From contig JABABA010000019.1 of NCBI GenBank assembly GCA_014238415.1, positions 1-64,000 of the forward strand: a stretch of 64,000 bases of DNA, read 5' to 3'. Every line of letters begins with the position of its first letter. Position 1 is the stretch's first letter. Source of the DNA: Planctomycetota bacterium. GTDB taxonomy: Bacteria > Planctomycetota > UBA1135 > GCA-002686595. The position numbers and the translations under genes are program-made. Below are positions 1 through 6,927 of this stretch, one piece after another. Below the pieces are notes generated by a model that saw only the letters and a program-made list of their open reading frames with translations, was not told the origin of the DNA and did not search any database.

Positions 1-1022
1 GGCGCGGCGACAATCACCCCCATCGAACTCTTCACTTCCATCAAGGCCGTGACATAGAGAATCGCGCGGTTGAGGATACCGGCGTCCAGCAGCTCACCCC
101 GCTCAAGGCTGGCCGCGAATCCATCGCTTTGCTGTGGAAGGACCCGGTCGGCGTACTCTGTCCCAGCCAGACCCTCTTGAACGCCAGCGCGCACGATGAC
201 GAGGATCTTGCGCATTTGCTCCAGTACTGCTTCAGAGCCAATGGCTCCCCGGGCACTCTCATATTCCAAAGCGAAGTCCGAGAGCTTGCGCTGCTTGGGA
301 TCCCCATGGGCCAACATCTCACTGGCATGCAAGAAGGGGACCGCGAGGTCCCTTCTGGATCGCACCGGCAGGACCGCAGCGAGGCGCCTGACTCGCTGCA
401 CAGCCGGCAGGCCCGTCAAGTCCTCGTCGGAAACAAATGCCTGCGCCTTGCAGACGACTCGAACCGGCGCGCTTCCCGCAATCTGCACCTCATCGATGTC
501 GTCGCGTTCGTTCAGGATCGCCGCGGTCGACGCGCCATTGTCGGTGACATCGAACAGGGTCACCGCATAGTCGCCCTGCAAGGCGACCGGGGTGCCATCG
601 ATCTCGATCAGCTCGATCATGCCGCCACCCGTGGACAATGCAATCAGGCTGTGTTCCAGCGAATCCTTCCCCATCGTCAGGCGGTAGGTGTTCGGGTGCG
701 GGTCGTGCAGTTCGGCAGTCCGGATCTCCAGCTCGATGCCAGCGGCCTTCAGCGCCGCCGCTGAGTCCGGCAAACGCGCGTCATCCGCTTCCCAGCCAAG
801 CAGACCAGCAAACAAGCCAATGTCCGAGCCCTGACTCTCATGGGTCGTGGCCAGCGACCCCTCGGTGTCGAACTCGATCAGCACCGAGTCGGGAGCACCA
901 CCACAAAGATCGCGCGCCAGACGGCCAATACGCACCGAGGCCGCGGAGTGCGAACTCGAAGGTCCGCGCATGACGGGGCCGACCACGTCATTGAAGATGC
1001 TCGGAGGCAGGGTCGAAGGCAT
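1..1022 (-). CDS. sdaA: L-serine ammonia-lyase (L-serine dehydratase), beta-alpha fusion, truncated at window edge
   Basis: Deaminates L-serine to pyruvate and ammonia with an iron-sulfur cluster, in the cytoplasm. About 340 codons are visible, starting at an ATG. The N-terminal beta domain carries VMRGPSSSHSAASVRIG (residues about 17-33), the family's GPSSSH motif. Near the visible end, MEVKSSMGVIVAA (about 328-340) is the start of the alpha domain, which normally runs on as PTAGSCG. The cluster cysteines would lie beyond the left edge, so catalytic completeness cannot be judged. The two domains are fused in one chain, as in many Gram-negative enzymes. The divergent neighbour is a cupin gene, about 180 bases away. 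Confidence 0.88.
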   Translation of the reverse strand, partial: MPSTLPPSIFNDVVGPVMRGPSSSHSAASVRIGRLARDLCGGAPDSVLIEFDTEGSLATTHESQGSDIGLFAGLLGWEADDARLPDSAAALKAAGIELEIRTAELHDPHPNTYRLTMGKDSLEHSLIALSTGGGMIELIEIDGTPVALQGDYAVTLFDVTDNGASTAAILNERDDIDEVQIAGSAPVRVVCKAQAFVSDEDLTGLPAVQRVRRLAAVLPVRSRRDLAVPFLHASEMLAHGDPKQRKLSDFALEYESARGAIGSEAVLEQMRKILVIVRAGVQEGLAGTEYADRVLPQQSDGFAASLERGELLDAGILNRAILYVTALMEVKSSMGVIVAA

Positions 1023-1122
1023 GATCCCAGTCTAGCATCAATCGCGAGCAGTCCGGCAGTGATGGATGCTGCTGCTTGTCTGACCAACTCGTCAGGTACA
1101 GAAACCACACCAGCCCAATGGG

Positions 1123-1144
1123 ATACCCCCTCTCACAAGGGTAT
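1123..1144. promoter_or_regulatory. Short inverted repeat between the serine dehydratase and cupin genes
   Basis: ATACCC (1123-1128) is matched by GGGTAT (1139-1144) across a 10-base gap, in the divergent intergenic region. It could be an operator shared by the two genes or a chance 6-bp dyad. No convincing promoter hexamers were seen beside it. Confidence 0.25.
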
Positions 1145-1200
1145 AAGCCCTACTCTTCCAGGCAGCACTCTCCTCCATTGAACCACCCGCAAGCAGCAAC

Positions 1201-1560
1201 ATGGACGCAATCAACCTTCAGGACAAATTCGATCTCTTCACGGACCAATGGTCTCCCAAGAAAATCGGAGAACTGAACGGGCAGCAGATCCTGCTGGCAA
1301 AAATCCAGGGAGAGTTCGTCTTTCACAAGCATGATGATGAAGACGAGCTGTTCATGGTGATGAAAGGGCAGTTGGCGTTGGAACTGAGAGACCGGACCGT
1401 CATCGTGAATCCCGGAGAGTTCTATACGGTTCCAAAAGGCGTGGAACACAAACCCACCGCCAGGGAAGAAACTCACCTGTTGCTGTTCGAACCATTGAGC
1501 ACCAAGCACACAGGTGATGTGGTGGCGGATATCACGGTGGAAACCTACGAAGAGATCTGA
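1201..1560 (+). CDS. Small cupin-domain protein
   Basis: A 119-residue single-domain cupin. HKHDDEDELFMVMKG (residues about 41-55) gives the metal-binding histidines and glutamate of cupin motif 1. NPGEFYTVPKGVEHKP (about 76-91) is motif 2 with its histidine. Such proteins bind a divalent metal in a small beta-barrel and act as isomerases, dioxygenases or sensors; this sequence does not reveal the substrate. The ATG is the only sensible start. The gene is monocistronic, with a convergent sulfatase 37 bases downstream. Confidence 0.8.
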   Translation: MDAINLQDKFDLFTDQWSPKKIGELNGQQILLAKIQGEFVFHKHDDEDELFMVMKGQLALELRDRTVIVNPGEFYTVPKGVEHKPTAREETHLLLFEPLSTKHTGDVVADITVETYEEI

Positions 1561-1597
1561 ACTCGCGCGGGCACACCCTGTTAGCAGAGCCGTGGGC

Positions 1598-3100
1598 TCA
1601 ACGATAGGCTTCGATCGCGTCTGCCCCTGGGTATTTGGGAACACCGCCAAAGTAGGGGTAGTCATCAAAGGCCTTTGCGCCGCCGATCACACGGGGGTCC
1701 CCGCTCGCCTTCAGCTCAGCCACAAGTTGGGCAGCGAGTTCCGCCTTTACCTGGGTGTACTCTGGATTCGCTGCGAGGTTCACGAGCTGGTGCGGATCGG
1801 ACTTGAGGTCATAGAGCTCCTCCCCGGGCCGCTTGGCAAAACAGAGCCTGTAGCTCTCCGCGTAGATGGGATCCGTGGGCGCCCTTGCCACGATCACGAG
1901 CTTGGTGGGCCCATTGTCGCAATCACCCAGCCACGCGTTCTTCATGTAGGCACGCTCGTGGTGTGGAGTGCCGGCCGGCCAACGATCCGGCTCATAGTTC
2001 CGCACATAGAGAAACTCCTCGTTCCGCAGGGCGCGCACGGGGTAGCCACCGCTCAAGGGCTGCTCCTGCGCTGGGGTATGACGCTCGCGTCCGATCAGGA
2101 CAAAAGAGCGAACCACATCTTCTCCGCCCTCCAGCCGGGGCAGCAGATCTTGCCCGGTCATCGAGCTTGGAATCTCCAGGCCCGCGGCGGAAAGGAAGCT
2201 CGGCGCGAGGTCCGTCATGCTCACAAAGTCATCCAGAACCTGCCCACCCTTCACACGATCACCCCATCTGATGGCGAGGGGCACCCTGGCCCCTGAATCG
2301 TAGACATTGCCCTTGCAACGGGGAAACGGCATCCCGTGATCACCTGTCATGACGATCAGGGTGTTGTCCAGTTCTCCTGATTCCTCCAAGAGAGCGATAG
2401 CACTGGCGACATCTTGATCAAAGCGGCCTACCTCGAAGTAGTAATCCGCCACATCACCACGCACCTCTTCACAATCAGGGAAGAAGGGGAAGAGATCAAT
2501 CTCATCACAATCCAAACCACTCGCGGCGCCGGTGCCGCGCCGATAGGGCCTGTGAGGATCGTACGCGCCCAGCCAGAAACAAAAAGGCGCGTCCTCGGGC
2601 CTCGCCTCAAGGAACTCTTTGAAGCCCTTCTCATAGCCCAGCCCAACAGGGTGACCGTTCCAACCCTTCAGACGACCTGGACCCCAGCTTTTCCTCCAGT
2701 GGCCCACATGATATCCGGCCGCCCCCAAGAGCTTCGGGTAGACCTTTAGGTCTGGCGAAAGAGAGCTATGAAGGTTCGCACCTTCCTTGAGCCGCCAGTG
2801 CCACTGCCCAGTCAGGATGGCGTTCCTCGATGGAGTGCAGGAGGGAGAGGCGACATATGCATGGGGAAAGAGCACGCCCTCACGCGCCAGGCGATCGAAG
2901 GCAGGAGTCTGAACCACAGAGTCGCCCAGAGCTCCAGCGTGCGGCCAACCCCAGTCATCCGCGATGCAAAAAAGAATGTTGGGTCGTCGCTCTGCCTTGT
3001 CCTGACCATTGGAGCCGGGCGACTGACGCCAGGCAGGAGTACCAAATACAGCACCGATGATGGTAGCCAGGCAGATGGTTCGAACTAGTTGACTCTTCAT
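1598..3100 (-). CDS. Secreted sulfatase (formylglycine type)
   Basis: A 500-residue arylsulfatase-family enzyme that hydrolyses sulfate esters, probably in the periplasm. The chosen start MKSQLV gives a signal peptide (hydrophobic about residues 7-22); an upstream alternative start would add 11 residues before it. The N-terminal metal-binding ADD lies in FCIADDWGW (about 45-53). The formylglycine motif SCTPSRNAILTGQ has its Cys near residue 88 (C-T-P-S-R), so activation by a formylglycine-generating enzyme is expected. TGDHGMPFPR supplies later metal/active-site residues. The substrate is unknown. Sulfatases of this type are abundant in planctomycetes and often act on algal polysaccharides, but no glycan-utilisation genes sit beside this one. 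Confidence 0.92.
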   Translation of the reverse strand: MKSQLVRTICLATIIGAVFGTPAWRQSPGSNGQDKAERRPNILFCIADDWGWPHAGALGDSVVQTPAFDRLAREGVLFPHAYVASPSCTPSRNAILTGQWHWRLKEGANLHSSLSPDLKVYPKLLGAAGYHVGHWRKSWGPGRLKGWNGHPVGLGYEKGFKEFLEARPEDAPFCFWLGAYDPHRPYRRGTGAASGLDCDEIDLFPFFPDCEEVRGDVADYYFEVGRFDQDVASAIALLEESGELDNTLIVMTGDHGMPFPRCKGNVYDSGARVPLAIRWGDRVKGGQVLDDFVSMTDLAPSFLSAAGLEIPSSMTGQDLLPRLEGGEDVVRSFVLIGRERHTPAQEQPLSGGYPVRALRNEEFLYVRNYEPDRWPAGTPHHERAYMKNAWLGDCDNGPTKLVIVARAPTDPIYAESYRLCFAKRPGEELYDLKSDPHQLVNLAANPEYTQVKAELAAQLVAELKASGDPRVIGGAKAFDDYPYFGGVPKYPGADAIEAYR

Positions 3101-3229
3101 GGTGTGATTGCCGGTCTGGTACAGCGGCACCACCCCGGGGGAATGTGTTACTGCGCCAATCAGGAGAGGACTCTTCGGTCCTCCAGACTACCAAGCTCCA
3201 GCCAGACCTGTCGCTCCGGCACGAAACCC

Positions 3230-3583
3230 CTAGGCATACACCTCAATGTTCCCATCACGCTCTTCGCAGCGCACAGTGCGGGCATGACCACAGCTCACAT
3301 CCTGGGGGGCACCGTCTCGCACGTCGAACTTGTACAGGTGCATGGGGCAGACGGCATAACGGCCTTCGTGCAGGGGGCCACGGCCAAGGCGTCCGCCTTC
3401 GGCATGGGGACAGAGGGTATCGAGGCCGTAGATCTTGCCATCTACCCTGCAGAGCAGAATCTGGCGACCGCTGGAGCCCATGTCCCCCACCTCTATGGTG
3501 CGCCCCTCACCCTCAGCCAAGCCAGCTGCGTTGGGAACCAAGATGGGGCGATTGCCAAACATGCCCTTCAACTTCTTGAACAT
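3230..3583 (-). CDS. Rieske [2Fe-2S] ferredoxin-like protein
   Basis: A 117-residue single-domain Rieske protein, probably a soluble electron carrier. C58-P-H60 and C79-P-M-H82 form the C-x-H...C-x2-H ligand set. The start MFKKLKGMFGN is preferred over an in-frame start 28 codons upstream. A second, decayed copy of exactly this N-terminus (MSKKLKG...) occurs about 0.95 kb away at 4463-4528, which supports both the start and a local duplication. The fold resembles the NirD / small dioxygenase-ferredoxin group. No partner oxygenase or reductase lies nearby. Confidence 0.85.
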   Translation of the reverse strand: MFKKLKGMFGNRPILVPNAAGLAEGEGRTIEVGDMGSSGRQILLCRVDGKIYGLDTLCPHAEGGRLGRGPLHEGRYAVCPMHLYKFDVRDGAPQDVSCGHARTVRCEERDGNIEVYA

Positions 3584-3655
3584 GGCGGGAATGGTACCCT
3601 CTGGACAGACAGCCGTGCGACCCCCAGCATGGATTGATTGGGTCGGCCGCTCAAG
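3531..3655. repeat. Copy A of an imperfect ~125-bp direct repeat (Rieske 5' end and flank)
   Basis: Matches 4480-4603 in the same orientation. By hand count, 41 of 50 bases agree over 3554-3603 versus 4499-4548, with weaker similarity outward. On the minus strand this copy encodes the intact Rieske N-terminus. On the plus strand it reads MAGMVPSGQTAVRPPAWIDW, which mirrors the start of the phosphodiesterase gene at 4560 but leads nowhere, so it is a remnant of that gene's 5' end. Confidence 0.8.
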
Positions 3656-3727
3656 GAACCGGCCCAAGAGCGCTCCATCAGGAAGGAGTGATTGGGATTG
3701 GCAAGCAAATCTCTCACCTGACCGATA

Positions 3728-3808
3728 GGATTGAGAAGCTCAATCCCTCACCAAAGCCCACTTCAGGCACTTGGCTCAAACGTCGTGAGTGGGCTTCTGA
3801 CTTGAGCC
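3728..3808 (+). promoter_or_regulatory. Structured leader upstream of the GNAT gene (hairpin plus interleaved inverted repeats)
   Basis: GGATTGAG (3728-3735) and CTCAATCC (3739-3746) form a perfect 8-bp stem with a 3-base loop. Next, AAGCCCACT (3754-3762) pairs with AGTGGGCTT (3788-3796), and GGCTCAA (3773-3779) pairs with TTGAGCC (3802-3808). These last two pairs interleave (A-B-A'-B'), allowing either an H-type pseudoknot or two mutually exclusive hairpins. The block ends 26 bases before the GNAT ATG. It could be an RNA regulatory leader or a DNA-binding dyad set; no known riboswitch class was recognised. Confidence 0.45.
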
Positions 3809-3834
3809 GATCCCTGGCATGGACCTGTACCACA

Positions 3835-4437
3835 ATGTCAAGCCATCAAGAAGACACCACTTCAACAAGTGCTCCGGTGCTCATCACTGGAAGCGACACG
3901 CGTGTTCTGCTACGCCACCCGGACAAGAGCGATGAAGCGTCCTATAGGGACCTGGTGCGACTCAGCCGCGAACTGCATCAACCTTGGGAGCCCTTGGCAG
4001 CGGAGGGTGCCCCCGAGCCAGACAGTCCCGAAGCATTTCGAATCTGGCTGGAAGGCAACCGCGATCCGCGCACGGAACGCTTGCTGCTCTGTCGACGCGA
4101 CGACGGAGCCCTCGTCGGTCGCTTTCACCTAAACGAAATCGTGCGCGGGGCCTTTGATTCGGCTTACCTGTCCTACTGGGTGGGCGCACCTTTTGCCGGC
4201 CAGGGCTACATGGCGAAGGGAATACTCCTCCTCCTGCAGTGGGCTTTCGTGGACCTGGGACTCCACCGCCTTGAGGCCAACATCCAACCCTCCAACATGC
4301 CGTCCCTGACCCTGATCAAGAGGGCAGGATTTCACCGTGAGGGATTCAGCCCGCGCTACTTGAAGATCGCCGGCCAATGGTCAGACCATGAACGCTGGGC
4401 CCTGACCAGAGAGGATTGGCAGGCCCAGGCTAAATAA
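3835..4437 (+). CDS. GNAT-family N-acetyltransferase (RimJ/RimL-like)
   Basis: A 200-residue acetyl-CoA-dependent acetyltransferase of the Acetyltransf_3 type. Visible elements are LLRHPDKSDEASYRDLVRLS near the N-terminus, the central beta-strand region SAYLSYWVGAPFAGQGYMAK with the acetyl-CoA-binding G-Q-G-Y, and the late HRLEANIQPSNMPSLTLIKR, which has the RimJ/L-like N-x2-S-x3-x2-K-x-G layout. The ATG is chosen because the reading frame upstream runs through structured leader sequence and looks non-coding. The gene lies between two copies of a direct repeat, which suggests it arrived when that junction was duplicated. The substrate (a ribosomal protein N-terminus or a small molecule) is not determined. 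Confidence 0.85.
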   Translation: MSSHQEDTTSTSAPVLITGSDTRVLLRHPDKSDEASYRDLVRLSRELHQPWEPLAAEGAPEPDSPEAFRIWLEGNRDPRTERLLLCRRDDGALVGRFHLNEIVRGAFDSAYLSYWVGAPFAGQGYMAKGILLLLQWAFVDLGLHRLEANIQPSNMPSLTLIKRAGFHREGFSPRYLKIAGQWSDHERWALTREDWQAQAK

Positions 4438-4462
4438 AGGCGCTTCAGCCCCGCGCCCTCCA

Positions 4463-4528
4463 TCAAGCCACCTGAGTTGGGATCCACAACAGAGGGTTGC
4501 CAGATGGACCCTTCAATTTCTTGGACAT
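4463..4528 (-). pseudogene. Remnant of a second Rieske gene (first ~21 codons)
   Basis: Reads MSKKLKGPSGNPLLWIPTQV and ends in a stop one codon later. The start is collinear with the N-terminus of the intact Rieske gene (MFKKLKGMFGNRP...), and the DNA is about 80% identical over the core. No iron-sulfur ligands remain. It overlaps the 5' region of the phosphodiesterase gene on the other strand. Confidence 0.6.
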
Positions 4529-4603
4529 GGCGAGGATGGTACCCTCTGAGCCGAAATCCATGCGACCCCTGCTCGTGATTGATTGTGTTGGCCTCTCGAA
4601 GGC
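4480..4603. repeat. Copy B of the imperfect ~125-bp direct repeat (phosphodiesterase 5' end and flank)
   Basis: Partner of 3531-3655. Here the plus-strand gene (phosphodiesterase) is intact and the minus-strand gene (Rieske) is truncated, the reverse of copy A. Conserved landmarks include TGGTACCCTCTG and TGCGACCCC. Confidence 0.8.
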
Positions 4604-5951
4604 CCAGGTGACCAAGAACACGCCGCACCTTTGGGCCCTGGCCCAGCGCGGAGTGTCGGCACCGCTCTCGGCGGTCTTGCCCGCGGTCACCTGCAGCGCG
4701 CAGGCGACTTTCCTGACAGGCAAGACTCCCGCTGAACACGGGGCGGTGGGCAATGGGTGGCGCCTGCCTTCCACCGGGGAAGTTGGCCTCTGGCGTCAAG
4801 CCAACTCCCTTGTTGAAGGAGAGAAGATCTATGAGACCGCCCGCCAGCGCAATCCGGACTTCACATGCGCCAAACTGTTTTGGTGGTGGAACTTGGGCGC
4901 AGCGGTGGACTGGTCCATCACTCCGCGACCTTTCTATCCCGCGGACGGACGCAAGATCCCCGCGACCTACGCCTGGCCCACTGAATTCGGCCAGGATCTT
5001 GAAGCAGACCTGGGGGCCTTTCCATTCTTTGATTTCTGGGGACCCAAGGCGGGCCTACCCTCCAGTCGTTGGATCGCACAGGCAGCGATCCGCACCTTGG
5101 AGCTGCAGCGGCCGACCCTGACGCTTGTCTATCTACCCCATCTGGACTACGACCACCAGCGCTTTGGGCCCGGGGATCCACGCTCTGTTGCCGCTCTAGG
5201 AGAGCTCGACAAACTGGTGGGCAAATTGGTGGCAGCGGCTGACGCCCGTGGCGCAGAGACCCTGGTCTTGAGCGAATACGCCATCGCCCCGGTTTCAAGA
5301 ACCGTGCACATCAATCGCGCATTGCGCGAAGCGGGCTTGCTGGCAGCTCGGCCTGGCCCCGCAGGAGAAACGCTCGATGTGTATGGCAGCCGCGCCTTTG
5401 CCCTGGCTGATCATCAAGTCGCCCATGTCTACTGCCAGGACGACGGGGCCCGGGCGGCGGCGCGCGCTGTATTGCAGGGTCTACCGGGAGTCGATCAGTT
5501 GCTGGAGGGCGCGGCTCTTGAGGCGGCAGGCCTGGCTCACCCCAACGCGGGAGACCTGGTGGCTGTGTCGGAAGAGGACAGTTGGTTCAGCTACTACTAC
5601 TGGTTGGATTCAAGCCAGGAGCCGGACTTTGCCCATACCATCGACATCCACCGCAAGCCGGGCTATGACCCGCTGGAGATGTTCATCGATCCTGACCTGG
5701 CCGTGCCCCTGCTGCGCGTAGCCCGTCGTTTGACCCAGAAGAAGTTGGGCATGCGATACCTGATGGATGTGATTCCTGTGGACAAGGACCTTGTCCGGGG
5801 TAGCCATGGCCGCCTGCCCCAAGAGCCTGAGCAGGGCCCGGTTTGGATCTCGAGTGCGAGCTGGGATGCGGGGAACCTGGAGCCTGAAGGAGGGGTTGTG
5901 TCCGCGACCGATGTGCGAGACCGCATGCTGGGGTTGATGGGGTTGAGCTAA
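4560..5951 (+). CDS. Type I phosphodiesterase / nucleotide pyrophosphatase family protein (EboF-like subgroup)
   Basis: A 463-residue alkaline-phosphatase-superfamily protein. MRPLLVIDCVGLSK holds the first metal-binding Asp, VTCSAQATFLTGK holds the Thr/Ser nucleophile region, and HLDYDHQRFGPG and HTIDIHRKPGYDP supply later metal ligands. The usual late Asp-His pair is replaced by SEYAIAP, as I recall for the subgroup found in Ebo-type clusters, so the catalytic set differs from classical nucleotide pyrophosphatases. The start MRPLL is chosen because the fold begins there; ATGs 33 or 63 bases upstream are possible. The substrate is unknown. The stop is shared with the convergent DinB-like gene in CTAA. 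Confidence 0.75.
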   Translation: MRPLLVIDCVGLSKAQVTKNTPHLWALAQRGVSAPLSAVLPAVTCSAQATFLTGKTPAEHGAVGNGWRLPSTGEVGLWRQANSLVEGEKIYETARQRNPDFTCAKLFWWWNLGAAVDWSITPRPFYPADGRKIPATYAWPTEFGQDLEADLGAFPFFDFWGPKAGLPSSRWIAQAAIRTLELQRPTLTLVYLPHLDYDHQRFGPGDPRSVAALGELDKLVGKLVAAADARGAETLVLSEYAIAPVSRTVHINRALREAGLLAARPGPAGETLDVYGSRAFALADHQVAHVYCQDDGARAAARAVLQGLPGVDQLLEGAALEAAGLAHPNAGDLVAVSEEDSWFSYYYWLDSSQEPDFAHTIDIHRKPGYDPLEMFIDPDLAVPLLRVARRLTQKKLGMRYLMDVIPVDKDLVRGSHGRLPQEPEQGPVWISSASWDAGNLEPEGGVVSATDVRDRMLGLMGLS

Positions 5952-6451
5952 CCCAACTGATCATCGTCATAGAATGCCAGCCCGTGGGCCTCACCAGCGC
6001 GGGCCTTGGCGATCCACACCGCCTGGCCCACATGCCAGGAGAAATGTTCAACCACATGCAATATCGCGTCCTGCGTGCTGACTTCAAACCCTTGAATTGT
6101 GCGTTGCTGCTGCAGGTCCTGCTCGGGAATCGCCGCGATCAGGGCAGCCGCCTGATTCTGAGTATCTGCCAATCTGCCAAGCAGCTCGATTGAATTTCCC
6201 GCCGGCTGACCATCAAATTCCCGGGCTCGCTGACGCTCATCCTCCATACCTCCCAACCCTGCCAGAACCCACTGACGCAGATTGCCTTCCAAGTGCAACA
6301 GGATGGTGCCTACTGAGAGACAATCGGCATGGGGTCGCCACCACAGGTCTTGATCGGGAAGTACTTCCAGAGCTCGCTCCAAACGCACAAAGTGAGTGGT
6401 CAGGATCTGCGCCAGATCAACTCCCAGAGACGCCTCCCTTGAATCGCTCAA
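5948..6451 (-). CDS. DinB-family protein
   Basis: A 167-residue putative four-helix-bundle protein of the DinB/DUF1572 type. DLWWRPHADCLSVGTILLHL (about residues 35-54) supplies the first conserved His positions, and ILHVVEHFSWHVGQAVWI (about 131-148) the HxxxHxxQ-like metal site. Such proteins are often thiol-dependent transferases or of unknown function. Translation would start at TTG, whose last bases overlap the TGA of the upstream gene (TTGA), implying coupled translation. It is the third gene of the gcvP operon. Confidence 0.75.
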   Translation of the reverse strand: MSDSREASLGVDLAQILTTHFVRLERALEVLPDQDLWWRPHADCLSVGTILLHLEGNLRQWVLAGLGGMEDERQRAREFDGQPAGNSIELLGRLADTQNQAAALIAAIPEQDLQQQRTIQGFEVSTQDAILHVVEHFSWHVGQAVWIAKARAGEAHGLAFYDDDQLG

Positions 6452-6927
6452 CCGATCCCCATCTGGGCCAGCCAGGCCCCCTGAGCCTTGCCCCCCCTGT
6501 CACGAGAAATTCCCTCGATCATCATGGCCGCCAGATGGCCATCGGGATCGATCCCCAACCAGATCAGGTTCTCACCCAGCCGCGCCCACTGCTGCGGAAC
6601 GCGGCCGCCGAATGAGAACCGCAAAGTACCCTCGGTGGAATCGAGCAGAATATGCAAAGCGTCTGCATCATCCAACTCCACTTCAGCGCAGGTGGCCATG
6701 GGGCACTCGTCCGGGCGCACAGGCAGCACGCTTTCCATGGACAACCCACCATATTCCAGGGAAAGGTGACTGAAGACCCCGTCGTCATTGCAGACCACCA
6801 CCAGCGCCTCGCCAAGAGCCAAGGCGGTTCCATCAGCCTCGGCGTTGCCAGACCACAAATCAATGGTCCGGTTAGAGGGATCATGAAAGGCCTTGTGGCG
6901 CACACCCCCTTCAAGAAAAATCAGCAC
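6448..6927 (-). CDS. Conserved hypothetical protein, second gene of the gcvP operon
   Basis: A 159-residue soluble protein that I cannot assign. No signal peptide or membrane segment is seen. The C-terminal part [20 protein letters not shown] faintly resembles DUF2283-type sequences, which is only a weak hint. It starts at a GTG inside the last codons of gcvP (7-base overlap) and ends overlapping the DinB-like gene, so all three are probably translated from one mRNA. It is rich in Asp and Glu, with two cysteines close together in the middle ([11 protein letters not shown]). Confidence 0.65.
   Translation of the reverse strand: MLIFLEGGVRHKAFHDPSNRTIDLWSGNAEADGTALALGEALVVVCNDDGVFSHLSLEYGGLSMESVLPVRPDECPMATCAEVELDDADALHILLDSTEGTLRFSFGGRVPQQWARLGENLIWLGIDPDGHLAAMMIEGISRDRGGKAQGAWLAQMGIG

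Noticed and set aside
1514..2296. 260-codon plus-strand reading frame opposite the sulfatase
   Set aside because: It is antisense to a gene with clear catalytic motifs; its composition and lack of any motif mark it as a shadow frame.
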